Assembly (NCBI RefSeq): GCF_030444335.1
Contig: NZ_CP128595.1
Span: 2,370,501 to 2,434,500 of the forward strand
Length of the DNA: 64,000 bases
Direction of reading: 5' to 3'
DNA from: Polaribacter huanghezhanensis
GTDB lineage: Bacteria > Bacteroidota > Bacteroidia > Flavobacteriales > Flavobacteriaceae
Positions within the stretch are counted from its first letter, which is position 1, and each line of letters opens with the position of its first letter. This document shows positions 41,657-51,603 of the stretch, piece by piece. The translations under genes and the position numbers were made by a program. The notes under the pieces were generated by a model, which saw only the letters and a program-made list of their open reading frames with translations, searched no databases and was not told the DNA's origin.

Positions 41657-44110
41657 ATGATGATAAAAAGCTCGAAACTATTAGTTCTAATTTCCCTTTT
41701 TACAACAACGTTTCTTTTTTCTCAAAGTCATATTCCCAAAAAGATACTAAACATAAAACGCAACACAAACAAGGCACCAAAAATTGATGGTTTGCTTACT
41801 GATGCTGCTTGGAAAGGTTTAGAAATTGCAAAAGATTTTGTAATGATGGAACCCAACAATGGCGAAAAAGAAAATCCAGATTACAGAACAAAAGTAAAAG
41901 TGTTTTATGATGATGAAGCCATTTATATTTCTGCAATGTTGTACGATCCTAATCCTTCAAAAATAGCAAAAGAGTTTACAAGTAGAGATAATTATGGGCA
42001 AGCAGATCTTTTTACAGTAGTATTAAACCCAAGTAACGATGGCGTAAACACAACACAGTTTGAAGTTTTAATTACCGGAACACAGGTAGATGCCAAAGTT
42101 ACTGATGGAGAAGAAGATAGAAATTGGAGCGCTGTTTGGAAAAGTGCAACAAAAATTTTAGACAATGGTTGGTCTGTAGAAATGAAGATTCCGTATGCTG
42201 CTTTGCGTTTTTCTAATGAAGAAATACAAACTTGGGGAATTAATTTTGGAAGAAAAATCATCAACTTAAACTCACAATATTCTTGGAATCATATTGACAA
42301 TAAAATTGGAAAGTGGACACAATACGATGGGATTTTAAAAGGTATTAGAAATATTGATCCACCAACTCGTTTAAGTTTTTATCCTTATGCTTCTACTTCA
42401 GTCTCTCATTATGATGGAGAAACAAAATACAACAACAACTTAGGATTGGATTTAAAATACGGAATTACAGAGAATTTTACACTAGACTTAACGCTAGTTC
42501 CAGATTTTGGACAAACGGCTTTTGATAATGTTACCCTAAACCTTGGACCATTTGAACAACGTTTTAACGAACAAAGACAATTTTTTACAGAAGGAACAGA
42601 ATTGTTTAATAAAGGAAGATTGTTTTATTCTAGAAGAATTGGAAACAGACCTGTTGGTTATTACGACGCCTATGATAATTTAGCCACCAACGAAGAAGTT
42701 TATGAAAATCCTAATAAAGTAAACATGTTAAACGCTTTAAAAATTTCTGGAAGAACAAAAGGTGGATTAGGAATTGGTTTTTTTAATGCTATTACAGATG
42801 AAACAAAAGCAACCATTAAAAGAACAGTTACCCAAGGAAATACCACCGTAGACGAATATTACAAAAAAGTAACGGAACCTTTTGCCAATTACAATGTATT
42901 GGTTTTAGATCAACAATTCAACCAAAACTCTTCGGTAACATTTATCAACACAAGTGTGTTAAGAGAAGGAAAATTTAGAGACGCAAACGTAACTGGTTTG
43001 TTATATCATTTAACAAATAAAGCAAATACTTATTTTGCTGATGGATATATAAAAACGAGTAATATTAAAGAAAACGGCACTACAGAAACTGGATATGGAT
43101 TTGATTCTAGCATCGCAAAAACCGCCGGTAATTGGCAAGGAGAAGTTGGATATAATATGGAAGATGATAAATTTAATTATAACGATTTAGGTTTTCAAAG
43201 AAGAAACAATCAACAAACCGTATATGCAATGATGAGCTACCGTATTTTAAAACCAGTTGGTCGGTACAATAGTTTTAAAGTAAATTTTAGATTGTTCAAT
43301 AGTTTTTTATACAAACCTGGGGTTTACACTGGTAATAGCTATAGAGTAGGTTTTTTTGCAAGCACAGACAAACGTTTTTCTTTTGGACTAAATGCAAAAG
43401 GGAAAATTGGTAAGCAAAAAGATTTCTATGAACCTAGAAGAGCAATTACAGAACAACGCTTTTTAGAAAGAAACCCAGAAATTGATTTCGACGGATTTAT
43501 CTCTACAGATTTTAGAAAAAAGTTTGCATTCGATTTAAAAGCAAACACTAGAAAAGTATTTGGAACAGATCAAACACGATTTGGTTTTGAACTTGGTCCA
43601 AGATATCGTTTTAGCGACAAAATGTCTGTTGTATTTAAGTTTAAATACAACAGAGATAAAAATGCAATTGGCTATGCAAATGATGATAATTCTGATATCA
43701 TTTTCGGGAAAAGAAATTCAGATTCTTACGAGAATAGTTTATCAGGAAAATATAGTTTTAGCACAAAATCTTCTTTATCATTATCGTTTAGACATTATTG
43801 GCAAACCGTAAAATACAACAGTCAGTTTTACAATTTAAATACAGACGGAACATTAACAAATCATTCGTACACAGGAAATCATGATGTAAATTACAATAGC
43901 TGGAATTTGGATTTGAATTATCTGTGGGAATTTGCTCCTGGAAGTCAGTTAACCGCTTTTTATAGAAATTCAATCTTTAATTCGAACGATCAATCTGCGT
44001 TAAATTTCATCAATAATATCAACGAATTATTCAATCAACCTGCCTTGCATACTTTTTCTATAAAGTTTGTTTATTTTATCGATTACAACAACCTTAAAAA
44101 GATTTTTTAA
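41657..44110 (+). CDS. DUF5916 / carbohydrate-binding family 9-like outer-membrane protein
   Basis: The 817-residue protein has signal peptide ending FLFSQS, an N-terminal CBM9-like domain (APKIDGLLTDAAWKGLEIAKDF; WSVEMKIPYAALRF near 175-190) and a long DUF5916 region with aromatic-rich alternating strands up to a terminal FVYFIDYNNLKKIF, consistent with a beta-barrel. Its function is unknown; homologues are often near proteases. It is the first of a tandem pair with the gene at 44356. Confidence 0.85.
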   Translation: MMIKSSKLLVLISLFTTTFLFSQSHIPKKILNIKRNTNKAPKIDGLLTDAAWKGLEIAKDFVMMEPNNGEKENPDYRTKVKVFYDDEAIYISAMLYDPNPSKIAKEFTSRDNYGQADLFTVVLNPSNDGVNTTQFEVLITGTQVDAKVTDGEEDRNWSAVWKSATKILDNGWSVEMKIPYAALRFSNEEIQTWGINFGRKIINLNSQYSWNHIDNKIGKWTQYDGILKGIRNIDPPTRLSFYPYASTSVSHYDGETKYNNNLGLDLKYGITENFTLDLTLVPDFGQTAFDNVTLNLGPFEQRFNEQRQFFTEGTELFNKGRLFYSRRIGNRPVGYYDAYDNLATNEEVYENPNKVNMLNALKISGRTKGGLGIGFFNAITDETKATIKRTVTQGNTTVDEYYKKVTEPFANYNVLVLDQQFNQNSSVTFINTSVLREGKFRDANVTGLLYHLTNKANTYFADGYIKTSNIKENGTTETGYGFDSSIAKTAGNWQGEVGYNMEDDKFNYNDLGFQRRNNQQTVYAMMSYRILKPVGRYNSFKVNFRLFNSFLYKPGVYTGNSYRVGFFASTDKRFSFGLNAKGKIGKQKDFYEPRRAITEQRFLERNPEIDFDGFISTDFRKKFAFDLKANTRKVFGTDQTRFGFELGPRYRFSDKMSVVFKFKYNRDKNAIGYANDDNSDIIFGKRNSDSYENSLSGKYSFSTKSSLSLSFRHYWQTVKYNSQFYNLNTDGTLTNHSYTGNHDVNYNSWNLDLNYLWEFAPGSQLTAFYRNSIFNSNDQSALNFINNINELFNQPALHTFSIKFVYFIDYNNLKKIF

Positions 44111-44159
44111 GCCTATTTTTTCTTTTATCCGCGAAACTATTAACCATCTAATTGTCCCC

Positions 44160-44221
44160 TTGAGCGGAGTCGAAAGGTCTATTGATTATCAATATCTTAG
44201 CAAGTTATCGACTCCGAACGA
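44160..44221. repeat. Dispersed inverted repeat, copy 3
   Basis: Arms TTGAGCGGAGTCGAAA (44160-44175) and ATCGACTCCGAACGA (44207-44221) are diverged relatives of the TCGAGCNGNGTCGAGA element. The short palindrome ATTGATTATCAAT lies between them. It sits between the two DUF5916 genes. Confidence 0.65.
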
Positions 44222-44355
44222 ACAGGTATTGGTTTCCCTTTTTATGTAATTTTTTTTTACATCAAAAAATCGTTTTAAGATTTAATTAACAAATCAGACT
44301 GTGACATTTTATTTTCTAAGAAGTCTTTACCGTAATCAATCAAAACAAATAAAAA

Positions 44356-46779
44356 ATGAAATTACGATCCATCTCACTATTATTTCTCTTAATTTTTCAA
44401 GTTACATTCTCACAAATAAAAACAGATAGAAAAAAAATTGCTGCAACAAGAATTACAACTCCACCAAAAATTGATGGTATTTTAGATGATGCCGCATGGA
44501 AAAATGCAGAATTGATAAAAGATTTTATTGTCTTTAGACCAGATAACGGAAAAAAAGTAGCTGATGAATATAGAACAATTGCAAAAGTTGTCTACAACGA
44601 TGATGCCATTTATATTTCTGCAATGATGTATGATCCACATCCAGATAAAATACCAATGCAATTTGCAACCAGAGATAATTTTAGCCAAGCCGATTTCTTT
44701 TTGGCAACTATAAATCCAAATGACGATGGTCAAAATCCTTTTGAATTTGTTGTTCAAAGCACCGGAAATCAAGGAGACTCTAAAGTTTCTAACGGAAATG
44801 AAGATTTTAACTGGAGTGCCGTTTGGGAAAGTGCAGCAAAAGTAAACGACAAAGGCTGGGCAGTAGAAATGAAAATTCCGTATTCAGCTTTGCGTTTTGC
44901 AAATGCGCCAGTGCAACATTGGGGTTTTAATTTTCATAGAAGATTAGAAAGATTAAATGAACAACACACTTGGACGCATATTGACAATGCTGTTGGAAGA
45001 TGGACACAACATGATGGGTTGATAGAAAATTTGAAAGATATCAAACCACCAACTCGTTTAGGTTTGTATCCATATGCTTCTGCCATTACAGATTCTTACA
45101 ACGGAAAAACTACAAATGATTGGAATCTTGGTTTGGATTTAAAATATGGATTGTCAGAAAACTTTACATTAGATGCCACGTTAATTCCTGATTTTAGTCA
45201 AGCTGGTTTTGATAATGTCGAATTAAATTTAGGTCCGTTTGAACAGCAATATGCAGAGCAAAGGCAATTTTTTACAGAAGGAACCGAGTTATTTAACAAA
45301 GGAAGGTTGTTTTATTCTAGAAGAATTGGAAGTTCTCCAATAGATCAATTTGATGTTTCTAGTCAATTAAATACCAACGAAGAAATTATAGATTATCCCA
45401 GGAAAGTAACCATGTTAAATGCCATTAAAATTTCTGGAAGAACAAAAAATGGCTTAGGAATTGGATTTTTTAATGCAATCACAGGAAAAACCGAAGCTAT
45501 CATTAAAGACAACAGTAACGGAAAAACTAGAAAAGTAGTTACAAGTCCGTTTTCTAACTACAATATTTTAGTGATTGATAAGCAGTTCAATCAAAACTCT
45601 TCTATCACATTAATCAACACAAATGTTACAAGAAATGGAAATTTTAGAGATGCAAATGTAACGGGATTTCTTTGGCATGTAGAAACTAAAGACAGCAAAT
45701 ATAATGTAGATGGTTCAGTAAAAATAAGTAATATTTTTGATGATGTAAACAATCCAAATACTGGATATACTTATGATACTAGCTTCGGAAAAAATGCTGG
45801 AAGATGGAATTGGGAAATCGGTTATAATTTTGAAGATCAAAATTTTAACCCAAATGATATGGGAATCTTATTTAGCAATAACGAACAACAAATTTATGGA
45901 AGCGCTGGATTTAGAACATTAAAACCAGAAGGAATTTTTAATAATTATGGTTTTAATTTTTATAACAACTTGCAATATCAATATGAATCTGGAATTTACA
46001 CAGGCTATCAAGCAGGATTAAACTTTAATGCACAAACTAAAAAAAGATTTAGTTTTGGTGCCAATATAAATTACGGTTCTGTTAGCAAAGATTTTAATGA
46101 ACCAAGACAAGGAAATACTAGCGGCGTTTATTTCACCAGACCAGAAAGATTGAATTTAAACTACTGGATAGATACAAATTCTCAAAAAAAACTACAAGTA
46201 AATTTTAACATGTATTCTTCTACATATTTTAACAATTCAATGAGTAGTTTTGGTTTTGGAATAAGTCCTAATTACCGTTTTAATAATCAGTTTTCTTTAA
46301 GCTATAACTTTAATTACAGTAAAACTCTAAACGATCAAGGCTATGTAGATAAAGTTGGTGGCGATATTATTTTTGGAGAAAGAGATAGAAAAAGTTACGT
46401 AAACTCAGTTTCTGGGAGATACAATTTTAGCACAAAATCTTCTTTATCATTATCATTTAGACATTATTGGAGTTCTGTAGATTATACAAATAATTACTTT
46501 AAACTAAATACTGACGGAAGTTTATCTTCTACAACTTACAACAACGGTAGCGATGTAAACTTTAATAGCTGGAATTTAGATTTAAATTATATCTGGCAAT
46601 TTGCTCCAGGAAGTCAGTTAATAGCATTGTACAGAAATACAATTTTCAATCAAGATTCTAATTCTAGTTTAGATTTCTTCAAAAATTTAGACAATCTATT
46701 TCAGCAACCAAATCAAAATGTGTTTTCATTGAGAGTGGTGTATTATATCGATTACAACAAACTAAAAAACATCTTTTAA
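44356..46779 (+). CDS. DUF5916 / CBM9-like outer-membrane protein, second copy
   Basis: The 807-residue paralogue of the preceding gene has the same plan: signal peptide, CBM9-like domain (PPKIDGILDDAAWKNAELIK; WAVEMKIPYSALRF), the strongly conserved LNLGPFEQQYAEQRQFFTEG block, and a barrel ending VVYYIDYNKLKNIF. The two copies share long nearly identical stretches such as TELFNKGRLFYSRRIG and STKSSLSLSFRHYW, showing a tandem duplication followed by divergence. A terminator hairpin follows. Confidence 0.85.
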   Translation: MKLRSISLLFLLIFQVTFSQIKTDRKKIAATRITTPPKIDGILDDAAWKNAELIKDFIVFRPDNGKKVADEYRTIAKVVYNDDAIYISAMMYDPHPDKIPMQFATRDNFSQADFFLATINPNDDGQNPFEFVVQSTGNQGDSKVSNGNEDFNWSAVWESAAKVNDKGWAVEMKIPYSALRFANAPVQHWGFNFHRRLERLNEQHTWTHIDNAVGRWTQHDGLIENLKDIKPPTRLGLYPYASAITDSYNGKTTNDWNLGLDLKYGLSENFTLDATLIPDFSQAGFDNVELNLGPFEQQYAEQRQFFTEGTELFNKGRLFYSRRIGSSPIDQFDVSSQLNTNEEIIDYPRKVTMLNAIKISGRTKNGLGIGFFNAITGKTEAIIKDNSNGKTRKVVTSPFSNYNILVIDKQFNQNSSITLINTNVTRNGNFRDANVTGFLWHVETKDSKYNVDGSVKISNIFDDVNNPNTGYTYDTSFGKNAGRWNWEIGYNFEDQNFNPNDMGILFSNNEQQIYGSAGFRTLKPEGIFNNYGFNFYNNLQYQYESGIYTGYQAGLNFNAQTKKRFSFGANINYGSVSKDFNEPRQGNTSGVYFTRPERLNLNYWIDTNSQKKLQVNFNMYSSTYFNNSMSSFGFGISPNYRFNNQFSLSYNFNYSKTLNDQGYVDKVGGDIIFGERDRKSYVNSVSGRYNFSTKSSLSLSFRHYWSSVDYTNNYFKLNTDGSLSSTTYNNGSDVNFNSWNLDLNYIWQFAPGSQLIALYRNTIFNQDSNSSLDFFKNLDNLFQQPNQNVFSLRVVYYIDYNKLKNIF

Positions 46780-46796
46780 GTTCCATTAAATAAATT

Positions 46797-46832
46797 TAAA
46801 GACCTTGTTGTGTGAAAGCTTCAAGGTCTTTT
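46797..46832 (+). terminator. Intrinsic terminator after the DUF5916 pair
   Basis: AAAGACCTTG and CAAGGTCTTT form a stem with a 14-nt loop, followed by a T-rich tract, 17 nt past the stop codon. Confidence 0.65.
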
Positions 46833-46881
46833 CTGTTTTTATAACATATTTTTAATACTTTCGTTGTATCGATATATTATT

Positions 46882-47541
46882 ATGATAATTGCTAAAAACA
46901 TACATAAATCTTACGGAAACGTTAACGTTTTAAAAGGGGTAGATTTACACATAAAAAAAGGTGAAGTTGTTGCTATTGTTGGTCCTTCTGGCGCAGGAAA
47001 AACAACTTTATTGCAAATAATTGGCACCTTAGACAAACCACAAACTGATATTGATTATGAATTGACTTTAAATGCGACTTCTTTAAAGGGAATTTCTGAC
47101 AATCAACTTTCTAAATTTAGAAATCAACACATCGGATTTATTTTTCAGTTTCATCAATTATTACCCGAGTTTACTGCCTTAGAAAATGTTTGCATTCCTG
47201 CGTTTATCGCAAAAAAAGAAAAGAAGGAAACCGAAAAAAAAGCCAAAGAAATCTTAGATTTTTTGGGCTTAGAAAATCGATATCAACACAAACCAAATCA
47301 ACTTTCTGGTGGAGAACAACAACGTGTTGCGGTTGCTAGAGCATTGATTAATAATCCGTCAGTAATTTTAGCTGATGAACCAAGCGGTAATTTAGATTCT
47401 ACTTCTGCAAAAAAATTACACGAACTTTTTTTTCAATTAAGAGATGAATTTAATCAAACCTTTGTGTTGGTTACACACAACGAAGAACTGGCTGTAATGG
47501 CTGATAGAACTTTAACAATGAAAGATGGTGTAATTATTTAA
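46882..47541 (+). CDS. ABC transporter ATP-binding protein (LolD/MacB-like)
   Basis: The 219-residue ATPase has [20 protein letters not shown] (Walker A near 35-42), the LolD/FtsE-type [15 protein letters not shown] near 133-147 and Walker [13 protein letters not shown]. It would drive lipoprotein release or another substrate exchange with a FtsX-like permease not encoded nearby. I place the start at ATG 46882, since an upstream TTG frame adds only six unconserved residues. Confidence 0.87.
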   Translation: MIIAKNIHKSYGNVNVLKGVDLHIKKGEVVAIVGPSGAGKTTLLQIIGTLDKPQTDIDYELTLNATSLKGISDNQLSKFRNQHIGFIFQFHQLLPEFTALENVCIPAFIAKKEKKETEKKAKEILDFLGLENRYQHKPNQLSGGEQQRVAVARALINNPSVILADEPSGNLDSTSAKKLHELFFQLRDEFNQTFVLVTHNEELAVMADRTLTMKDGVII

Positions 47542-47564
47542 AACCATTTTTCTAATTCCTAAAA

Positions 47565-48335
47565 ATGCCACTACACAAAGCCGATTTAAAAGAGTTTTTA
47601 GACGAAAAAGTTGTTTTGTACAACAATCCGAAGTTTATTGAATCTGATCCGATTCAAATTCCGCATCAGTTTTCTAAAAAAGAAGATATTGAGATTGCTG
47701 GATTTTTAACGGCAACAATTGCTTGGGGAAATCGAAAAATGATTATCAAAAATGCCAATAAATTAATGGAGCTGTTAGACAATTCTCCGCATGATTTTAT
47801 TACCAATCATCAAGAATCAGATGTAGAACGATTTCAAAATTTTGTGCACAGAACATTTAATTCGGTAGATGCAATTCAGTTTGTAAAATCTCTGCAACAC
47901 ATTTACTTAAATCACAACGGGTTAGAGCAATCACTTGCTATTAGAGATAATACACAAAATTACAGAACAGCAATTTCTAATTTTAAACAATTATTTTTTA
48001 AAATTCCACATCAACAAAGAACACAAAAACACATCTCAGATCCTTTAAAAGGTTCAGCAGCAAAAAGAATAAATATGTTTTTACGTTGGATGGTAAGAAA
48101 TGATGCTTGTGGTGTTGACTTCGGTATATGGAAAACACACAATCCAGCACACATTTCTTGTCCGATTGATGTACATTCTGGAAATGTAGCAAGGAAACTC
48201 GGTTTGCTAAAAAGAAAACAAAACGATTGGAAAGCAGTTCTAGAATTGGATGAAAGTTTACGTCTTTTAGATAAAAAAGATCCTTCTAAATACGATTTTG
48301 CACTATTTGGATTGGGCGTTTTTGAAAAATTTTAA
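47565..48335 (+). CDS. DUF2400 / TIGR02757 family protein
   Basis: The 256-residue protein belongs to a conserved Bacteroidota family of unknown function: FLTATIAWGNRKMIIKNA near 45-62, AAKRINMFLRWMVR near 160-173 and HSGNVARKLGLLKRKQNDWK near 204-223. The helix-rich C-terminal half with KLGL and LDESLRLLDKKDPSKYDFALFGLG resembles HhH-type DNA glycosylases in outline, which is only suggestive. It is 23 nt after the LolD-like gene and probably cotranscribed. Confidence 0.82.
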   Translation: MPLHKADLKEFLDEKVVLYNNPKFIESDPIQIPHQFSKKEDIEIAGFLTATIAWGNRKMIIKNANKLMELLDNSPHDFITNHQESDVERFQNFVHRTFNSVDAIQFVKSLQHIYLNHNGLEQSLAIRDNTQNYRTAISNFKQLFFKIPHQQRTQKHISDPLKGSAAKRINMFLRWMVRNDACGVDFGIWKTHNPAHISCPIDVHSGNVARKLGLLKRKQNDWKAVLELDESLRLLDKKDPSKYDFALFGLGVFEKF

Positions 48336-48361
48336 TTCAAAAAAAGTCGATTTAGTTTACT

Positions 48362-48369
48362 TATATTTG
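48362..48369 (+). promoter_or_regulatory. -7 promoter element for the BatA-like gene
   Basis: TATATTTG fits TAnnTTTG 17 nt before the ATG at 48387. No clear -33 box. Confidence 0.5.
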
Positions 48370-48386
48370 AAATCTAATAAAGATTT

Positions 48387-50345
48387 ATGCAATTTAAACA
48401 TCCAGAAATTTTATACTTTTTAGGGTTTGTCATCATCCCAATTTTGGTGCATTTATTTCAGTTGAAAAAGTTTAAAAAAACACCTTTTACAAACGTTGCT
48501 TTTTTACAAAAAATTGTATTGCAAACTCGCAAAAGTTCGAAGCTAAAAAAGTGGATCATTTTAGCCTCCAGAATACTACTTTTTTCTGCAATCATTATTG
48601 CTTTTTCTCAACCTTATTTTAGCGATAAGGAAGCAGAAAAAAAACAACATACTTTTATCTATTTAGACAATTCTTTAAGTTTAAATTCTAAAGGAGAAAA
48701 AGGAGATTTATTACAAAACGCCATTAAAGAAATTATAGAAAATAGTTCAGAAAAAGAATCGTACAGTTTACTTACAAATTCTGATTTTCATGAAAACATC
48801 AATTCAAATGAGCTTAAAAAAGTATTATTAAATTTACAACCTAACGTTTCTTTTAGAAGTTTAGAGGAAGTTCTACTTAAAACCGAAAGCTTTAAATCAA
48901 ATAAAACAAAAACTTTATATAAACCAATATTAATATCTGATTTTCAAATAAATAAAAAAAATATAAATATAAATTTTACAAATGTAACAACGCCAATTTC
49001 TTTTATAAAACTCAATGTAGCACAAAAAAACAATCTTTCTATTGATAGCGTTTTTATAGACAATCAAAATGATAACAATTTTACAGTAACTGCTCTCATA
49101 AAAAATCAAGGGGATTTAAAAAATAATATTTCTATTGCACTTTACAATAATGAATCTGTCATCTCAAAACAAACTTTTTCTATCAAAGAAAATGAAGAAA
49201 AAATCATCTCATTCCCTATTCAAAATCAAGAAAAAATAAACAGAAAAATTGTACTTGATTTTGATGATGCTTTTAGCTTTGACAATACATTTTATTTTAC
49301 TACAAATTCAACTAAAAAAATCAACGTTCTTAGCATCGGAAAAAACACTGATTTCTTGTCTAAAATTTTCACAAAAAATGAATTTAATTTCGATTCAAAT
49401 TCTTTGCAAAATAGCAACTACAATATATTGCAAAAACAAGAACTTATTATCTTAAATGAACTAGAAAAATTACCTCAATCTTTAATCACATTTTTACAAA
49501 CTCATTTAAAAGAAGGAAAGAGTTTGGTTATAATTCCGAATGAAAATTCGAACATCAATTCTTACAATGCTTTTTTTAGCAGCATCAAAATTGGAAACAT
49601 TTTTAATAAAGTAAATGATTCTTTAAAAATTACCAACATCAATTTTAAAAATCCATTTTTTAGAAATGTGTTCTCTAAAGATGTTCAAAATTTTCAATAT
49701 CCTATTGTAAAAAGCTATTACACATCTAATTTTAAACACGCTTTAAGTTTATTAAATTTTGAAAATCAACAAGATTTTATCAGTCAAATTTCTATTAAAA
49801 AGGGCAATATCTTTTGGGTTTCAAGCCCTTTAAACACTAAAGTTAGCAACTTTATAAATTCTCCGTTAGTAGTTCCTGTTTTTTACAATTTCGGAAAGTT
49901 GAGTGCCAAACATCCAAAACCATCTTATACAATTGGAGAAACAAATTTTATTGACATTGAAACTATTTTAAAGAAAGATGAAGTGCTAACAATTAAAGAC
50001 GGCACAACTTCATTTATTCCGTTACAACAATTATTTGCTTCAAAAGTTACATTAGAGACTAAAGACAAACCAAATGAGCAAGGTTTATACACTGTAAATA
50101 AAGACAATATTGTTCTCGAAAATATCGCTTTCAATTATAATACATCAGAAAGTAAACTGACTTTTTTAAACATCAAAGAAGAAATTAAAGGTAATAAAAA
50201 CCTCCAATATTCTGAATCTATTGCAGCAGTTTTACAGAAAAATAATGAGAAAAATAAAGTTACTTGGCTTTGGAAATGGTTTTTAGCTTTAGCTATTGTA
50301 TCTTTGATCTTTGAAATATTGATTTTAAAATTCTTCAAACCATGA
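48387..50345 (+). CDS. BatA-like membrane protein
   Basis: The 652-residue protein has an N-terminal BatA (aerotolerance) region with two helices (about 7-23 and 55-75) and HPEILYFLGFVIIPILVHLF. A vWA-like segment starts with HTFIYLDNSLSLNSKGEKGD (the DxSxS-type metal site is only partly kept: DNSLS). It ends in a membrane helix near 628-646. Family proteins are common in Bacteroidota and of unknown molecular role. It overlaps the dihydroorotase-like gene by four bases. Confidence 0.82.
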   Translation: MQFKHPEILYFLGFVIIPILVHLFQLKKFKKTPFTNVAFLQKIVLQTRKSSKLKKWIILASRILLFSAIIIAFSQPYFSDKEAEKKQHTFIYLDNSLSLNSKGEKGDLLQNAIKEIIENSSEKESYSLLTNSDFHENINSNELKKVLLNLQPNVSFRSLEEVLLKTESFKSNKTKTLYKPILISDFQINKKNININFTNVTTPISFIKLNVAQKNNLSIDSVFIDNQNDNNFTVTALIKNQGDLKNNISIALYNNESVISKQTFSIKENEEKIISFPIQNQEKINRKIVLDFDDAFSFDNTFYFTTNSTKKINVLSIGKNTDFLSKIFTKNEFNFDSNSLQNSNYNILQKQELIILNELEKLPQSLITFLQTHLKEGKSLVIIPNENSNINSYNAFFSSIKIGNIFNKVNDSLKITNINFKNPFFRNVFSKDVQNFQYPIVKSYYTSNFKHALSLLNFENQQDFISQISIKKGNIFWVSSPLNTKVSNFINSPLVVPVFYNFGKLSAKHPKPSYTIGETNFIDIETILKKDEVLTIKDGTTSFIPLQQLFASKVTLETKDKPNEQGLYTVNKDNIVLENIAFNYNTSESKLTFLNIKEEIKGNKNLQYSESIAAVLQKNNEKNKVTWLWKWFLALAIVSLIFEILILKFFKP

Positions 50346-51598
50346 GTACGCTACTAAAATCAGCTACTATAATAGACCCTAGCAGTCAATTCAATAATCA
50401 AAAAAAAGACATTTTAATTACCGATGGCGTAATTGAAAAAATCGAAAATTCCATTCCAACCAAACCAAATTACACTGTTGTAAGCTTAGAAAACCTACAT
50501 GTTTCTTGTGGGTGGTTTGACACCAGCGTTTCGTTTGGAGAACCAGGTTTTGAAGAAAGAGAAACCATTGCAAACGGCTTACAAACTGCTGCAAAAAGTG
50601 GTTTTACAACGGTTGCAATCAACTCAAATACAAATCCGTTTATAGACAATAAATCTGCTGTTGAGTTTTTAATCAACAAAGGAAAAGGATTTGCCACTAC
50701 CCTATTTCCAATTGCTTCTCTAACTCAGAAAAGTGAAGGAAAAGAAATGGCAGAATTGTACGATATGCAACAATCTGGAGCCATCGCTTTTGGAGATTAC
50801 AACAAATCAATTGCCAATGACAACTTGATGAAAGTTGCTTTGTTATACGCTCAAAATTTTGATGGATTAATTTTAAGTTTTCCAAAAAACAACTCAATTG
50901 CAGCTGGAGGATTGGCAAACGAAGGAAACAACAGCACCAAATTAGGATTAAAAGGAATTCCCGCTTTGGCAGAACATTTACAAATTGCAAGAGACTTGTT
51001 CTTATTAGAATATACTGGTGGAAAATTACATATTCCCACAATTTCTACAACAGTATCTGTAAAACTAATTAAAGAAGCAAAAAAGAAAGGATTACACGTA
51101 ACCTGTAGTGTAAGCGCGCATCATTTAACATTAACTGATGATGAATTGCACGGATTTGACAGCAACGTAAAAGTTACGCCGCCTTTACGTACTCAAAAAG
51201 ATTGCAATGCATTGATCAAAGCCGTAAAAGACGGAATTATAGATATTATTACTTCTGATCACAATCCGATAGATATTGAACATAAAAAAGTAGAATTTAG
51301 CGCCGCTAAAAACGGAACCATCGGTTTAGAAAGTTGTTTTGGAGCAGTAAATTCTGTACTAACTTTAGAAGAAAGCATTGAAGCGTTGACCACAAAACCT
51401 CGCGCCATTTTTGATTTAGAAACTACCTCTATAACAGTTGGCGAAAAGGCTGACATCAGCTTATTTAATCCTAAGTTAAAATACACATTTGCAAAAGAAA
51501 ATATCTTATCGGCTTCTAAAAATTCTGCATTTTTAGGAAAAGAATTAAACGGAAAAGCTTACGGAATCTTTGCAAACAATAAATTGGTTATCCATTAA
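50342..51598 (+). CDS. Dihydroorotase-like protein with missing metal ligands
   Basis: This 418-residue amidohydrolase-fold protein is similar to PyrC/PyrC' dihydroorotases. The usual metal motif DxHxHxREPG is replaced by FDTSVSFGEPG at 59-69, so both histidines are serines, and the following HxST-type His region reads LHIPTIST. TSDHNPID keeps the later Asp. Loss of these ligands suggests a non-catalytic PyrC'-like partner of aspartate carbamoyltransferase or a changed function. It overlaps the BatA-like gene by ATGA. Confidence 0.85.
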   Translation: MSTLLKSATIIDPSSQFNNQKKDILITDGVIEKIENSIPTKPNYTVVSLENLHVSCGWFDTSVSFGEPGFEERETIANGLQTAAKSGFTTVAINSNTNPFIDNKSAVEFLINKGKGFATTLFPIASLTQKSEGKEMAELYDMQQSGAIAFGDYNKSIANDNLMKVALLYAQNFDGLILSFPKNNSIAAGGLANEGNNSTKLGLKGIPALAEHLQIARDLFLLEYTGGKLHIPTISTTVSVKLIKEAKKKGLHVTCSVSAHHLTLTDDELHGFDSNVKVTPPLRTQKDCNALIKAVKDGIIDIITSDHNPIDIEHKKVEFSAAKNGTIGLESCFGAVNSVLTLEESIEALTTKPRAIFDLETTSITVGEKADISLFNPKLKYTFAKENILSASKNSAFLGKELNGKAYGIFANNKLVIH

Positions 51599-51603
51599 AA
51601 TTT

